A stretch of DNA of 64,000 nt from Pseudoscleropodium purum. Its lineage: Eukaryota; Streptophyta; Bryopsida; Hypnales; Brachytheciaceae. A program made the translations under genes and the position numbers. The stretch lies in assembly GCA_963969395.1 (NCBI GenBank), contig OZ017796.1, positions 38,368,243 to 38,432,242 on the forward strand, given 5' to 3'. Under the pieces are notes generated by a model. That model worked only from the letters and a program-made list of their open reading frames with translations, did not search any database and was not told where the DNA came from. Every line of letters begins with the position of its first letter. Within the stretch, counting starts at the first letter, position 1. This document shows positions 34,843 through 47,815 of this stretch, piece by piece.

Positions 34843-35768
34843 TTAACCCCTAGAGTTCTTTGACCATGTTTTTAACAAAAACACTCAAAAACTGCCAAAT
34901 TTAAGACACGTATCAAAAAAAAATTACAAACATTTTTGGACACATCCAATCATAGGATCTTGTAGTATGATCATTTTAGAAGATGTGCAAAAAAAATTCA
35001 GAAATTTCAACCACATCAATTGTAAGATATTAGCGTTTGAATTGACAAAAAGCCTTTTTTTGGCCCTTCGAAAAACCGGGCAGCTGCACTTCACAAGGTC
35101 ACATTTGTATGAAAAAATTTCCAAAATGGTTGCAACTCTTTGGATTCATTTTTCAAGGCAAGTTGGCTAAATGCTTGAAAAATTTCACATCATTTGGAAT
35201 TATACAACATATAGGAAAAAAATAGTAAATAGAAAGAAGTAAAGAATGAATCAAAATACTAAATTGTTAATAATTTATTTATGGAATTGAAAAATTCCAA
35301 TCCCAAAGGTTTTAATGTTGTAATAAAAAAAATTCACCTCATTTTTTTTTTCCAAAAATATTCAAAATTGAGTTCAATAATGGACTTCAAAGTTTATTTT
35401 GGAGTAGAAAATCCATGACTGCCCACAAACTAAAACACCTTATAACTCTTGACTAATTGATCAAAATGGAATGATTCAAAGCTTTCTATGTATATATAAA
35501 TATAAAAAATTAATTAAAAAAAATTATTTTTGAAAAAAGTGATTTTTTCAAATCTGTTCAGATTGTTTGAGTTGAGAAACAAACTACATATTAGGCCATA
35601 ACTTTTGACTCCTATTTCCAAATGTCTTGAAATTTGTACACATGAATGATATTCCTCGTACACACCTTCTACTAAAATTTGGGCCAAAAATATGAAAATA
35701 TTCACTCACATGTACTTGCCCAGAAAAGTTATGTTGCCAAAAAATGCATCTAGTCTTTTAAGGGTTAA
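34843..35768 (+). mobile_element. TTAA-type 0.9-kb element, copy 2
   Basis: It starts TTAACCCCTAGAG and ends CTTTTAAGGGTTAA, so TTAA is at both extremes. It is collinear with copy 1 (3258-4170) at clearly high identity, including ACACATCCAATCATAGGATC and GGGCAGCTGCACTTCACAAG. No transposase is encoded. Confidence 0.7.
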
Positions 35769-36348
35769 TAGGTGGCCAGAGTTTTGTTGACTTTTGTTGC
35801 ACTCAACATTTGAAACAATCACATCCCACTTGATATTGAAGTAATTTTCACATGGTTCAAAATGGTGATGAAACTAGACAAAAAATAAATATGGATCTAC
35901 ATCATTTTAATTTCAGTTTGAAATAAATTATATTTTTCAAAAAAATAAAATTTGATAAAATTGATACCAAAGAAGAGAAAGTGATGCTCAAAATATGTTA
36001 AGAAAATTTGGATACTTAAAAGGTTAACAAAAGCAAAAACTAATATACATAAAGATTCATCTATATATTAGAGGTATTTGAAAGATGATGGTATATTTTT
36101 ATTTGCAACTCTTCTTTGGCTTACATTTACCACATTTAAATTCTTATTCAAATTTGTACTTTGGGGGAATGATAACTAATAGTTGCATACAATCTATTTA
36201 AATAGAGTCAATTCCATCTCCAAATTAGAATATCTTATCCCACCTTTGAGACTATGAGCCCAATAAAGTACTAAAGGATTTTAGCCTTTGGAACACTTTA
36301 ATGCTTGATAAAATATGATATGCATAGTCCCTATTTGTTTGCTATTGA

Positions 36349-36738
36349 TTGTTTCTTGTCCACAATCAAACACTTGAACTAGTGACTTCAATTCTATTTG
36401 GTGCATACCTCCAAAATTGGAAAAAAGAAAGAACCTACCTACCATCAAGCACATCATCTCTTTTAAAATACTTCTACTGATTATTTCTTGTCTATAATCA
36501 AACACTTGAACAATGACTTCATTCCAATTCTATTTTGTGCATACCTGCAAAATTAGAAAAAAGAAAGAATCCACCCACCATCAAGCACATCATCTGTTTT
36601 CAAATACATCTACTAATTGATTCTTGTCCACAATCAAACACTTGAACAATCACTTCATTCCAATTCTATACAATGCATGCCCCAAAAATTGGGAAAAAGG
36701 AAGAACTCACCCATCATCAAATACATCATTTCTTTTCA
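36349..36738. repeat. Tandem repeat, about 130-bp unit x 3
   Basis: The segment TTCTTGTCCACAATCAAACA and its variants recur at about 36349, 36480 and 36610. Each is followed by ACTTGAAC(T/A)A..., GTGCATACCT and CATCAAGCACATCATC. The units are roughly 85-90% alike. The minus-strand frame overlapping it is a by-product of the repeat. Confidence 0.8.
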
Positions 36739-37440
36739 ACTATACCTTTATTGAATGTTGCATTTGGTCAAACTTTGCATAAAATAATACCAATAACACA
36801 TGCCAGAAAAATTGCGAAAACCAAAATTTTCCAATTATTCTCGATGGGAAAAAAAGAATCTTACAAAATATTTCTATTTTTAGCACCTACTTGAAAAGTA
36901 AAATATTTTTTTCCAACTTAAAAAATAAAAATATTTGATAGGAGATGCTCACCCAAACCCACTTGGGCACGGTAAGTATCTTTAGTTCGTTACCAGGACC
37001 ACATGCTTTGCCCCAAAACTTGGACCTTGTTCACCCACATGCGTGTACAGAATCTGATTTTCTTCCCATTTGAAACCCAACTTTTTCAACCCTAAAACTG
37101 GAACAAAGTGTCCAGATTTTTTTCTTCTAAAAATACCCATCGAAGCTCCAAATTTATAAAAATTTTCATGCAAATTTTGTATGAAATTTTTTCCTCCAAG
37201 ATTCCCCATCTCCAAGGATCTGGGAAAAAGTTCATTTGCCATTTTGCTTGTCCTCTTCTCATCCACAGAGATGGAGTGTGCTTTGCTGAATTTGGGGGTT
37301 GCATAGGTTCTAGTGTCCTACACTTCTTCATTAAAAAATAGAACCCATGAAAGCATTTGGCAAAGCCTTTTGCATTGAAAGATTCCTCAGTCTATTGAAA
37401 TAACAAAAATCTTCAATTATTTAAAAAAATTAAACCAGAA
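36739..37440. other. Intergenic region, no gene seen
   Basis: Frames on both strands at 36982-37341 are open but have no recognised domain and overlap one another. I see nothing to favour any of them. Confidence 0.35.
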
Positions 37441-39020
37441 AGAAACATGTTTGAGTCAGCGCCATCACTAGAGGCTTTTTTAGATTCGTTCAGAAAAAAA
37501 AACTTTTGAAAATTCAACTGTATTAAAAGACTGAAATTTGTAATCTTTTGACAAGTTAAAAAACAACAAAAAAACTGATAAGGTAGGAACACCCAAATGT
37601 GCCACTAATCTTAAACTGCCATCTATACTATGCATCCATCTCCAAAGTCAGTTTTGTACCTACAGTAGCTGACCCATTTTCAACCACTTAAGCAATTATG
37701 CATATCTTGAGTTTAGGTTTCTTGAATGCAGAAATTTTCTCATGTATAGAAATAGAGTTTAGAAGGATTCTATATTTTTTCAGAATTTTATTTCTCTGAA
37801 TTTAATAACTACAAATTTTTTAGTTGAAGATTTTGTTTGACCTATTCTTGTCATATAGATCTTCCTATTTTCAACCATGGTTTGGATGCAAAATCAACCA
37901 AGACTGTAGCCAATCGTAATGAGCCATGACTCCATTGTAAATTGTGTCGTAATTAATCATTTGCTTTCTCTTACTGATTGGAAAGAGTATAGCCTATATG
38001 ACGGAAATGGGTTTGTGGTTAGAAATGGGTTGGCTACCATATGCGAAAGAAACGTTTTTAGAACCAAACTTTGTTCCTTAATAACTTTTGCATACGGTAT
38101 CCAAATGCCATGTTCTCTAGTGTGTTGGAACCTCCTCTCACTTATCAACAAGAACAAATGAAAATCTGACCAGTCTAATAATAGCAAATAGGCTCAATAG
38201 CAAAAAGTGACGGTTTTGGGAGTACCTACCTTACTAACTTCCTCCTTTCCAAAACAATCATTGTCCACAATTTTGTTGATATTTTTTTGAGCGAATTAAA
38301 TTGACCATATTCTGGAAATATAATTAAGACTGAAGGTTCCAATTTTTATAGTGCCAAAATCAATGAAGAGTAGTGCATGTATTCATTGCAACCTAAATAA
38401 AATTTAGCCATAAGGAAATATATTTTTGACCTACTCAAAACAACCTTAAAAAACTAACATTCAAAATGGATAATCATTTTAGATTTTCAAGATAGAGGGA
38501 GTAACATATTTGAGTCGCCCTAAGAAGCTATTTATATTCCTTCAGAGAAAGCTTTAAAAACATCCAATAGAAAAGATTGAAATTTGTAATCTTGTGACGA
38601 GTTTAAAAACAAACAAAAAAAGAACATGTTTGAGTGTAAGACACTAAACTTATTCCACAAAGTGAGACAAGTAGGGTGAAAACGGTTTTTTTGGGGGGTA
38701 AATTTTTTAATAAATCCCCCTATTTTTTTTGCCATCTTAAGCCTATTTTCAACAACCCCATAGTGAAATTTGGGGCCTATGATTGCAAATATGAATTCAA
38801 AATTTGCAAAATTTTTCATGTGTGAAAAAATGAAATAATCAACATTTTTACGAGGGTTAAAATCCTGTGTTTTCACCTTGCTAGTTCCACTTTGTTGGAC
38901 GGGTTTAGCGTCTTTTTGTTTGAGTCGCCCTAAGAAGGTATTTGTATTTGTTCAGAAAAGAAAACTTTAAAAAAATTCATTACTAAAAACCAAAATTTGT
39001 AATCTTGTGACGAGTTAAAT
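37441..39020. repeat. Repeat-rich block: three copies of a GAGTCGCCCTAAGAAG-type unit
   Basis: A unit of about 100 bp containing TTTGAGTCGCCCTAAGAAG and GAAATTTGTAATCTTGTGAC occurs at about 37443-37560 (diverged), 38508-38620 and 38916-39020. Between the copies lie the minus-oriented repeat at 37680-37930 (family of 2985-3235) and the 38660-38905 repeat (family of 2431-2675). No gene is present. Confidence 0.5.
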
Positions 39021-39771
39021 AGTGGAGTAGTGTAGCAAGAAGTCACCTTCAGTACATTTGTGTTGAATAATTATTTAAAATTGAAAGGGTTGGTTCATTT
39101 GTTCACTTTTTTTTAATGAATAAGTGATTTGGTAATTATTAAATAATATTTCTTAACTTTTGGCAGCCCTTCAAATAATCTTGGAAGTTGAATGTTTTTC
39201 TTCATTGCATAGGAAAGTGATAGTCATGGGCTTTCGATGAAGTCATTGCTTTTCATAGTGTTTGTGCTTTGTTGTAAAGTTAGAAGAATGAATTTGGATT
39301 TTGCATTATTTAGTAAACGTGTCATGGGATCATAGTTTAGATGTATCTTTTCCAACATTTTGACTTTCTTTATGTTTAATTTCCTTTGAATTTGGCAAAG
39401 TAGCTTATTTAGTTTCCAAAACCATTTGGCTTCAAAATTGATACTCCATTTAAAGTTTATAATATTTCTATAGAGTGTTATTTAATCATTATAGAAACCA
39501 ATAAGACCAACCAACTTTGAATATCTAAAAATCTAAAAATCATATATAGTATGCAATGATTTAACAACCTTTGTCACTTATGCCTACACAATTATTTTGA
39601 ATCCATGTTAAGAGACATTGCCACCAATCATATTCAAACCTAGTTATTTTACAAGTGCTACAACCAATAAGACCAACTAACTTTGAATATCTTCAAATCT
39701 AGAAATCATGTATAATATGCAATGATTAAATAACCTTTCACATATGCCCACACAATTATTTTGAATTCATG

Positions 39772-40412
39772 TTAACATGCGTTTTTTGGTTATATAGAAA
39801 TTTTGGGCAAGCTATTGTGAATGAGGATTTGTATATTATAAGTTGAAATTTTGATAGAAGGTATGGACGAGGAATATCTTTCATATGCACTAAATTTCAT
39901 GACATTTGAAAATAGGAGTAAAAAATTATGACCTAATATGATATTCAATAAATCCTTTATCTTATTCAATTTTCAATATTATGGGAAAAAACTAAAATCA
40001 TAGGATATAAAATCATAGGATATAAAATCATAGGATATACATAATTAAATTCTTAAAAATTTAGTATTTTGAATCATTTTCTACTACTCTCTTCTTACTA
40101 TTTTTTCCTATATGTTGTACAATTCCAAATGATCTTAAATTTTTCAAATATATGACCAACTTGTTTAGGAAAAAGAATCCAAAGAAGCCCCAAATATTTT
40201 TGAACCTTTTTTCATATAAAAGTGAGTTTGTGAGGTGCAGCTGCCCTACTTTTTGCAGGGCAGAAAAAATGATTACAAGAATCCTATTTTTTGCAAGATC
40301 CTATGGTTACATGTGCCAAATTTTTTTTTTTCAAAAATTTGGTACTTGTACTACAAATGACAATTTTCAAGTGTTTTCAGCAAAAACGTAGTCATGAAGC
40401 TTTGGGGGTTAA
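39772..40412 (-). mobile_element. TTAA-type element, copy 3, internally deleted
   Basis: It is related in antisense to copies 1 and 2: GGTGCAGCTGCCCTACTTTT, CAAGATCCTATGGTTACATG and TCTACTACTCTCTTCTTAC appear in reversed order. It is bounded by TTAA at 39772-39775 and by GGGGGTTAA at 40404-40412. It is shorter than the 0.9-kb copies. A 15-bp unit (TAAAATCATAGGATA) is repeated three times at 39993-40037 within it. Confidence 0.6.
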
Positions 40413-41433
40413 AAGACATCACCACCAATCCTATCCAAACTTATAACCAAAGGAAGCTTACTTATGAACTGTAACAATTACTCCATCCATTCCATTTATA
40501 ACCTAACGACTGCAAATAGTGCATGTGCCACTAAAACCACTCCGTTTATTGGTACACAAACTATATCCAATTTGGAGGTTTTTAGTGTGACAGATAGAGT
40601 ATTAGAGACAACTACAAATAATAAAATTTGGTTGTCTAAATGAAAACCTCCATCAATTTTGAGTTGTCGTGGTCGACAACCTCTTCCCGCACCCAAAAAA
40701 ACAAACAAACAGTGGTTGTCGAAGGAAAGCAAAAACCTCAAACCACAATCCACTGGCTGTATTTGAACTTAGAAATAAATGAATGAGATCTGAACTAATG
40801 AACAGCACAAAAGCTTAACTACAGCAAGCCATGTGTTCCTAGTCCCACAGTAGTTCCTACACCAATGAATACCTCTGCTAAGTAACAGCTGCAGCTCATG
40901 TGAATTGCTGACAATTTGGTGGCGTTACACTGTTACAGTATATCATCTGGTACCTAAGCTTAGCAGCACCCAAGTACCCATGCACTCGCATTGAGCAATC
41001 AAATGTCCCCATCTCCTTTATTTGCAATGGGACAAACAAGTCTAATGAGACAGACCCTACAGTATAGTGGAACCATTTTGTTGCACTGTTAGTGCTCACA
41101 GTTACTAATAGGAGTACCATCGTTTGTGGTCCGAGCTAGCAAATAGCTCAAATAACCATAATAAAGCTTGCATTCAAAGATTTACAAACACCAATGCGGA
41201 ATATGGGATAAGGCTCTAGCGCAGAGTCCCTTAATACTAGAACAGCAAAACATTTCTAAGGATGTCATCACGGTGTGATAAATAAACCTCATCTGAAGAT
41301 TACCTTCAAACCTAATCAGTAGTCCGTGTTACCAGAGAGTGGTGGAGAAATCTTTGGCGCCTCTCTCTCGAGAGTTCCATCTTCAACGTATTTCTCCTTC
41401 AAGATTCCTCATTACCAACTCTCTGACTAACCT
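40413..41433. other. Region downstream of the PDI gene
   Basis: It probably contains the 3' UTR of the minus-strand PDI gene immediately below 41434. The minus-strand frames at 40496-40753 and 40896-41120 lack domain similarity. Confidence 0.4.
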
Positions 41434-44400
41434 TCATTGTTTACTAGCAATAGATGATAAGATGTTCTTCTTTACGGTAAACTCGTCCACCTTGTTGGGA
41501 TTGACCGACTGCATATCCCAGAAAAGGCGAGTAAGTTCAAAAGAATAATTGATGAAAGTCAAGATTTGAAATAAGTAATATTCAGAGGACCAATACTATT
41601 CAACAGTTGAACTGGAGGCAAATTTCTCCAAAACCAAGAGCCGCTTCACTGTGGACCAAGCCTAGAAAACAATAATTTCTGAGTAAACCTATTGGCAAAG
41701 AGCTTAGAAATGGTCTCCCTTAACCAATGAGAATGCTCAGAATTTTGTATTTTCTTGGGTTGGCTCCAGCGAAATACAGCCCAAGTAAGTGTCAAACAAC
41801 ATAGAAGACAGAATGTATTGCAGCTTTGAAAACTTACCCCCGACAAAATGCGAGCAAGTCTATCTGCTTCCTTCTTTGCATAGCCATCCCCTTTAGAAAT
41901 AATGCTCTTGAAAGCCTTCAGATACACTTGACCATACCTGCAGAGCAAAACCGTCAGGAGATGGGACTTGAGATACGATTTACAGTATTCTCAAATTTCA
42001 TAACCTTCTGGTGATTATAATGTCGAATTTACAAACTTGAATTAGAATAAACAAGAGCTTGTAAACATACCCCGTTGCTTTGCCATCAAGACTGGCAGCT
42101 GTCTCCTCTCCCTTGACAAGAATGTCACCACGCTCCTCAGGCTTAGCAGCCAAAAATTCAGTAAGTACCTCGTCAAAAGCTGACAAAATACCAGCCTGCA
42201 AGCAAGATAAAGTCAGGAGGTAAATCAACGATGTCAAATTCAAATACCTCGACAATCTAGCACTACTTGAGACATGCAAAACTTTGCAGAAAAGTAAAAT
42301 ACAAATTAAAAAAAGTAGGCATACGTCGTCGCTCAAGGCTCCAGAGGAAGTGCGGGAAGTTCCAGCTTTCTTGTTGAAGAACTCCACAAATGAATTCAAA
42401 TCCCGACCGCCGTCATAATCTTCACCGTCCTTGTTGTCCTTTGGAAAGAATTTCAAAGTGGGATAACCAGACACTCCGAACCTGCCGTAGTCAAAACACA
42501 TCTAACATCAATGAACCCTGATCAAGTATCGGAATACTTCAGGATGCTTATTCCACCATTGGGATCACATGAAGACCATAACTAGAGACGTCAAGATTCA
42601 GATATTAACATGGCAAACATTTCATTTGGCTCCTTAACATTTTAACCATTTGCAACTGAAATGAAACCTTCAGTGTGAAACATGAGGTGGAAACAAGCAT
42701 GGGGACAGTTATAATCTCTCCATACCTTGAACCAAGTTCCTTGTGAGCATCAGCATCAACATTGGCAACCACAACATCCTTCTCTGACTTAAATGCTGCA
42801 GCAACCTTTTCATAAACCTGAACACCAACAAAAGAACAGATCATTATTTTCTATATGATGACGATTCTCACACAATGCAGAACTGTGCATCTCAGGGTGT
42901 GATAGGCACATACAAAACAACAACAATAGATACTGTTTTCTAAACCCTTTGTCAAATGGTTACCTAATTCATCATATGGCTACAAATTCAACATATTTTA
43001 GCACTACAATACAATTTCGACTCAATCTTCTGCACAGGTCATATACAAGGAGATACAGAAGTGGATCTTACAGGGGCTAGACTTTTGCAGTGGCCACACC
43101 TGCCAAAAGCAGATCATCGGTCACCGAGGATCAGTCATGAGAATAGAACCGAACCAAATCAGAAGGCAAAAACATGAAAATATTGGTCAAGTGGGTTTTT
43201 CCGGCGAAGTATAGCACAAAAGCGGTCAGCAAATCTCTGCTAATAATCCCAATCACAGCGCATGGTACTTTGCAAGAGGTCTGAAGAGCATCTTTGAGTC
43301 GTTATGGTCATGAAAGGAGCAAACAATTCACTGTACAATGACAATAAAGGCAATGCCTTTCAGTGCAGCATTACAAAATTCAAGCAGTCATCGCACCATG
43401 GAGCGTAGAATTCGACAAGGACGTCTTTTGTGCGATCCAACACGATCTTGTCGAAGTTCGATGGGGTGAGTACCACCACTTCTGAAGGAGCTGTAGTCAC
43501 CTTCCCTTTGGTACCTGCAGATGTTAAAAATACTCAAAATCAGATACCGAGGTCTCCTTGACCGGTGAAAGTGATTACAGAGCTTTAGACGATATCAAGT
43601 TCCTAAATATGGGCAAGTAAATTTACCTGCTTCTGTGTTCACGAATTCTAAAAGTGCATCTGTTGTGCGACCTCCTGAGTAACTGATACAAACATTTCTT
43701 ACCGGTCAGAATTACCACTGTCGATGGAACACCTAACACTCTTATAATTTGAAGTATAAACTCTTCAAATCCTATTCATACGAAACACAGAATTCCAACA
43801 CTGAGATACAGTTGTATATAATAAGTGATACTCACTCTTTAGGCTCCAGAGATCCCTTAGGAAACCACTTGATCGTTGGGAATCCTTGAATACCGAACTT
43901 ACTGCACACCGCTTTGTGATCATCACAATCCACCTGCGACAAGAACCATTCGAGGCATCATCACTGTTACATCACCTCAAAATAGCTCGTACAACAAGAG
44001 TCTGCCATGAATCTAACCCCAAACACGATACAATATAATTTACTACTGTAGTGGGAAAGACACTAGGATTATATTGAAAGTTTTTTGGAAATTTTGGTGT
44101 CCACAAATTGAAAATTCCAAAGCCGATAAGTCTAACTACAATGCAAGGAAAATTGGAATGCTAGGCTCTATCCAATCACACAACAGGCCACAGAGAAAGA
44201 TTATGAACAGTTCAAATAAAATCTCCTACCTTGGCTATCAAAACGCCTTTCTGTCCCTTGAGCGCTTCACCTAGCTTCTCGTACTCCGGGGCCAACCTCT
44301 TACAGTGTCCACACCTATAAAACATTAACAAAAACACATCAATCAATATCCTGAACACCAAAAAACTCCTACTTCGTCAATTCCTACCATTAGTTCCAAG

Positions 44401-44799
44401 AATACGTCAATATAAGTCATAATTAGATAATTCTAAACAATCAAATTAAAAATTAATAAGACGTAACAAAGTATCTGATAATCGAATTTCAATGCAAAAA
44501 CTGTTACAGATATCTGTTCCTCCTCTGAGGTAACTCAAAAACCGTAACACATATAAGAGAGAAACACTTTAACAAAAAAAGAAATCCTTATTCATACAAA
44601 CCAATACATAAGAAGCTGTGATCAAGAAAAGCAAGTTCTGTTTTTGAAATAATAACTTTACATGTCCGATTCCAATCACAACATAAAATCGAAACAAATT
44701 CAACCAAGAGCAGAGTATGAATGAATTAAATAAAATTCCTTATACAAATTCCTGCAAGACTTTCGGTAGTATTAGGATAAGACATATCCAAGGCTGCCA

Positions 44800-44835
<36 letters not shown>

Positions 44836-45171
44836 CAGATCCGCGAACCTCATCACAACATCGGCTCCAGACAAAAAAATCAGCTTCCCTGTACTGTACT
44901 GTACACACCACTTTCATTTTCCCAAGCGTTACCGACAAATAACAAAAAAACAGAAATCTGCCAGATCCAGAGCCTCCGATCGCCAACCATGACACACTCA
45001 CCAAGGCGCGTAAAACTCCACAAGCGCGGCCTTCTCCTTGCCAACATACTCCTCAAAATTGGTCGCCGTGAGCACCGTGACGTGCTCTTCCGCGGCTTGA
45101 GACGACGACGGCAGGAACACCGTCAGAGCGAGGAGGACAACCAAAACGCACAAGAACTTCGACATCGCCAT
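41434..45171 (-). CDS. Protein disulfide isomerase-like, PDIL2 type (11 exons)
   Basis: An ER oxidoreductase that forms and rearranges disulfides in secretory proteins. Exons, 5' to 3': 45171-45002, 44314-44230, 43933-43836, 43682-43627, 43514-43397, 43099-43072, 42817-42726, 42481-42325, 42195-42071, 41937-41838 and 41508-41434. They total 1104 nt (367 aa) with GT-AG junctions and kept phase. Residues 1-26 are a signal peptide (hydrophobic [12 protein letters not shown]). Two thioredoxin domains have active sites WCGHC at 57-61 and 176-180, and each active-site Trp codon is split by an intron. Residues ~265-355 form the helical ERp29-like C-terminal domain ([15 protein letters not shown]). 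The protein ends SIASKQ with no KDEL signal, as is usual for plant PDIL2 proteins. An in-frame ATG 12 codons upstream (45207) exists, but the 45171 start puts the signal peptide at the N terminus. It appears intact. Confidence 0.92.
44802..44835. repeat. (AC)n microsatellite in PDI intron 1
   Basis: There are about 16-17 uninterrupted AC dinucleotides within the 687-nt first intron of the PDI gene. It is likely polymorphic. Confidence 0.9.
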
Positions 45172-45430
45172 AGCTTCTCCACTCGTGATCGCTTCGCGCA
45201 ACACCAACTTTGGTTTTTTCCAGCTTGAGTTCAGCTCTGTTGTGGGATATCAAGTCGTAGACGAGGAACCCTAAGTCGTGAAAGAACGCGCGGGCATGGT
45301 GAATGGGTTCGGCCACTCTCAGCTCGCCATGTCGGATTACTGACGTGGTTTTTCTTTTTGTTTGGGGAAGGGAAGGTTGCTCGGAAGCACGGGCGGGGCG
45401 GAAGGGGAAGGCGAAGTGGAAGGGACAAAA
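45172..45430 (-). promoter_or_regulatory. GC-rich 5' UTR/promoter-proximal region of the PDI gene
   Basis: Base composition rises sharply above the surrounding AT-rich DNA for about 250 bp upstream of the PDI start. This is consistent with a leader and core promoter on the minus strand. The open frames here (for example 45231-45428) are compositional. I see no convincing TATA box. Confidence 0.4.
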
Positions 45431-45526
45431 CTATTCGTCTTCTTCTTGGTTGCCTCTTGTCTCCATATGAGTCAAAATTAATCGCCTTTTTTTAATTGTC
45501 ACTCTATTTTTGCATAAGAAATTATT

Positions 45527-45710
45527 GTACATGAAGGTCTGATTCGGTACTTAGGTGTCGAAATTGAAATTTTCACATCAGATTTCTTGAAGGTCCACAT
45601 CTCTTCATGCGAATTATAAGATGACATCTAGCACTTTTTTTTACTTTTTTTTTCTTTTTTTTTACTTTCAAAAATGACTTGATTTATGTCGAATTTGACC
45701 TTCACATAAG
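45527..45710 (+). repeat. Dispersed repeat, partner of 25600-25765
   Basis: ACATGAAGGTCTGATTCGGT, ACTTAGGTGTCGAAATTGA, ATGACATCTAGCAC and AATGACTTGATTTATGT align in order with the other copy. A T- and A-rich tract has expanded in the middle. Confidence 0.55.
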
Positions 45711-47654
45711 CGAACTCTATTAGGACAAAGTGGTTCTCTTGGAAATCATCCTTTTCGTAAATGTGAATCATCTATTTTAAGAGAAAAAAAACACTCATTG
45801 AAGGTCAAACTATTGTGCAAGACCTTCCTACTTTTGCGCAAAATTTCGAGGATGAACATATGCATTTCTCTCTTACATAAAAAGATTCTATATCATTCAT
45901 TAGACATCAAGAAAAATTTCAGCCTTCAGAAGGTCTATAGGTTTTGAACCTCCAAGTGCAATTAAAGACGAAATAAATTATTATTATTATTAATTTTTTT
46001 TTAAATTTTGTATTTGATGTAGCACTATTGGTGCCATGTCAATGCCACATCAAGTTTTAATAATTTTTTTAATAATTTAAAAAAAGAATACTTTAAAAAA
46101 ATCTTGTAGTTACACCACGAAGTGCCAAAAAATGAAAGCTTAATGGCCCTAGTGTGAAGCTTAAGGGTTCAAATTTTTCCTAATGTGTCTCTAGTCTACA
46201 AGTATTCTTACCTAGTTGAGGTAGTCATTTGGTGCTACTATAATGGTAAACCAATGTAGGAGTATCATTTGTAATTTTAGAAATTTTGAACATAATAGTC
46301 TTACATATAGAAGGCCCATGAAAACATTAGAGGGTATTTGCGTTTGAATTATCCCTATAGTTAATATGTATTGTCCATGATACATCACTTCAAGGAGGAT
46401 GCAAAGTGTGTCACACGCCTATTTCCTTGGGGTGCCCAAAGTGCCTTAGTAAGCAAGGGAAACTTTGGAGGTGACTCCCCAAATCTTATAATAGTCTAAA
46501 AAGGAAGAAACGAGAGATTCCTGAGCAAATACAGTGCAATAGCACCTTAAATTTGAATAGGATGGTAGTGTATCATACATACTTGGAATTTTTTTGAGAA
46601 GATGCTTGTAACCGTCTAAAAAAATGTAAGATTTGAACTAGTTGGCTAGAAGTTATGGCCATTCAAAGTTGGAGGTGTCCCTATGACACCGGGACTTTGA
46701 AGGGTTAGGAATAAGGTCTTTCTATGAATCCTTCATAAATAATGTCATATAACATATTATTAGAAATCTCTAAACATAAGGATGTTAGAATGACAAGAAT
46801 TATGAGATTTTAAGCTAGGAGTCAAAAAGATATGGCCAAAAGAAGGGTTGTGGTGAAGGCGTGATGCTTCTCCCTATGAACTTGAATCTTTAGAGGGCCA
46901 TAACCCTACAGGAACTTATCCAAATTGGACAAGTGAGTAGTCTATTGGCATCTATTTGACAAGTAGATATCCAAATTGGGCTTGCATATGAGATTTGAAG
47001 CCTTGGTCACAGAGTTACATCATTTGACATTGTAGAATGGAAGAAAATAAAATTGTGTGAGATACAAAGGGATCTTAGGATTCAATATTGTTGAGGGTAT
47101 GCAATGGGGTTGGGATATTCAAAATTACAAAGTTTGTATTTTCAATCATAAGAAGTAACATGTGATTAATTTTTGTCGGATGTTACTTGTGTGTAAAACC
47201 ATCTTGAGAGTTTAACCCATTCTAGTTGTGCTCCTCAAACACCCTTGTTGCTTGTTGTTCTTAATGAAGATAGTAACCTTTAGATGTTTTGATTTTGGTA
47301 GATCACTCATTAGGAGAAGAATGGGGCTTCCAAAAGGCCTCTTCCCTTTGAGAATTGAATTCATCATTGAACAATGTTGTTTAGATTAAAAAATATTTTA
47401 AAATTAAAATTAAAAATTAAAAACCTTCTTAAAATTGCAATCTGACCATTGCCATCGGATTGCAATAAAAAATTATATTTTTTATTTATGTTTATTTTTG
47501 GTTAATTTAATAGCTTTATTTAGTGTTGGTGAAGAAGTGGAGGTCTTTTGGATGCCCCATTCTTTTTCTAAGGTAGTTTTCTTTTAAAGCAACTATTTAA
47601 CAACGGATTGCCTTTTGAAGAGAGCTAAATTTTGTGAAACAATTTTCAATAAAT

Positions 47655-47815
47655 TTTTATAGGAAGAAAAATGGAACTAGCATCTAATCCAAGTCATTTC
47701 ATATTTTTTGGACCTTCATGGAATTAGTTGTGAGTTTTTGAAGTTGAAATGCAATGGACTCCAAAAGCAACCACTTCTTGAAATGTACACTATTAGTACA
47801 TTGAAGAAAGCAAAA
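47655..47815 (+). repeat. Dispersed repeat, partner of 30345-30515
   Basis: GGAACTAGCATCTAATCC, CATATTTTTTGGACCTT and AAATGTACACTATTAGTACA align in order with the other copy. The overlapping short frame at 47708-47905 is not supported as a gene. Confidence 0.45.

Noticed and set aside
36982..37341. Overlapping frames of 77-94 codons on both strands
   Set aside because: Three frames compete over the same bases and none shows a recognisable domain.
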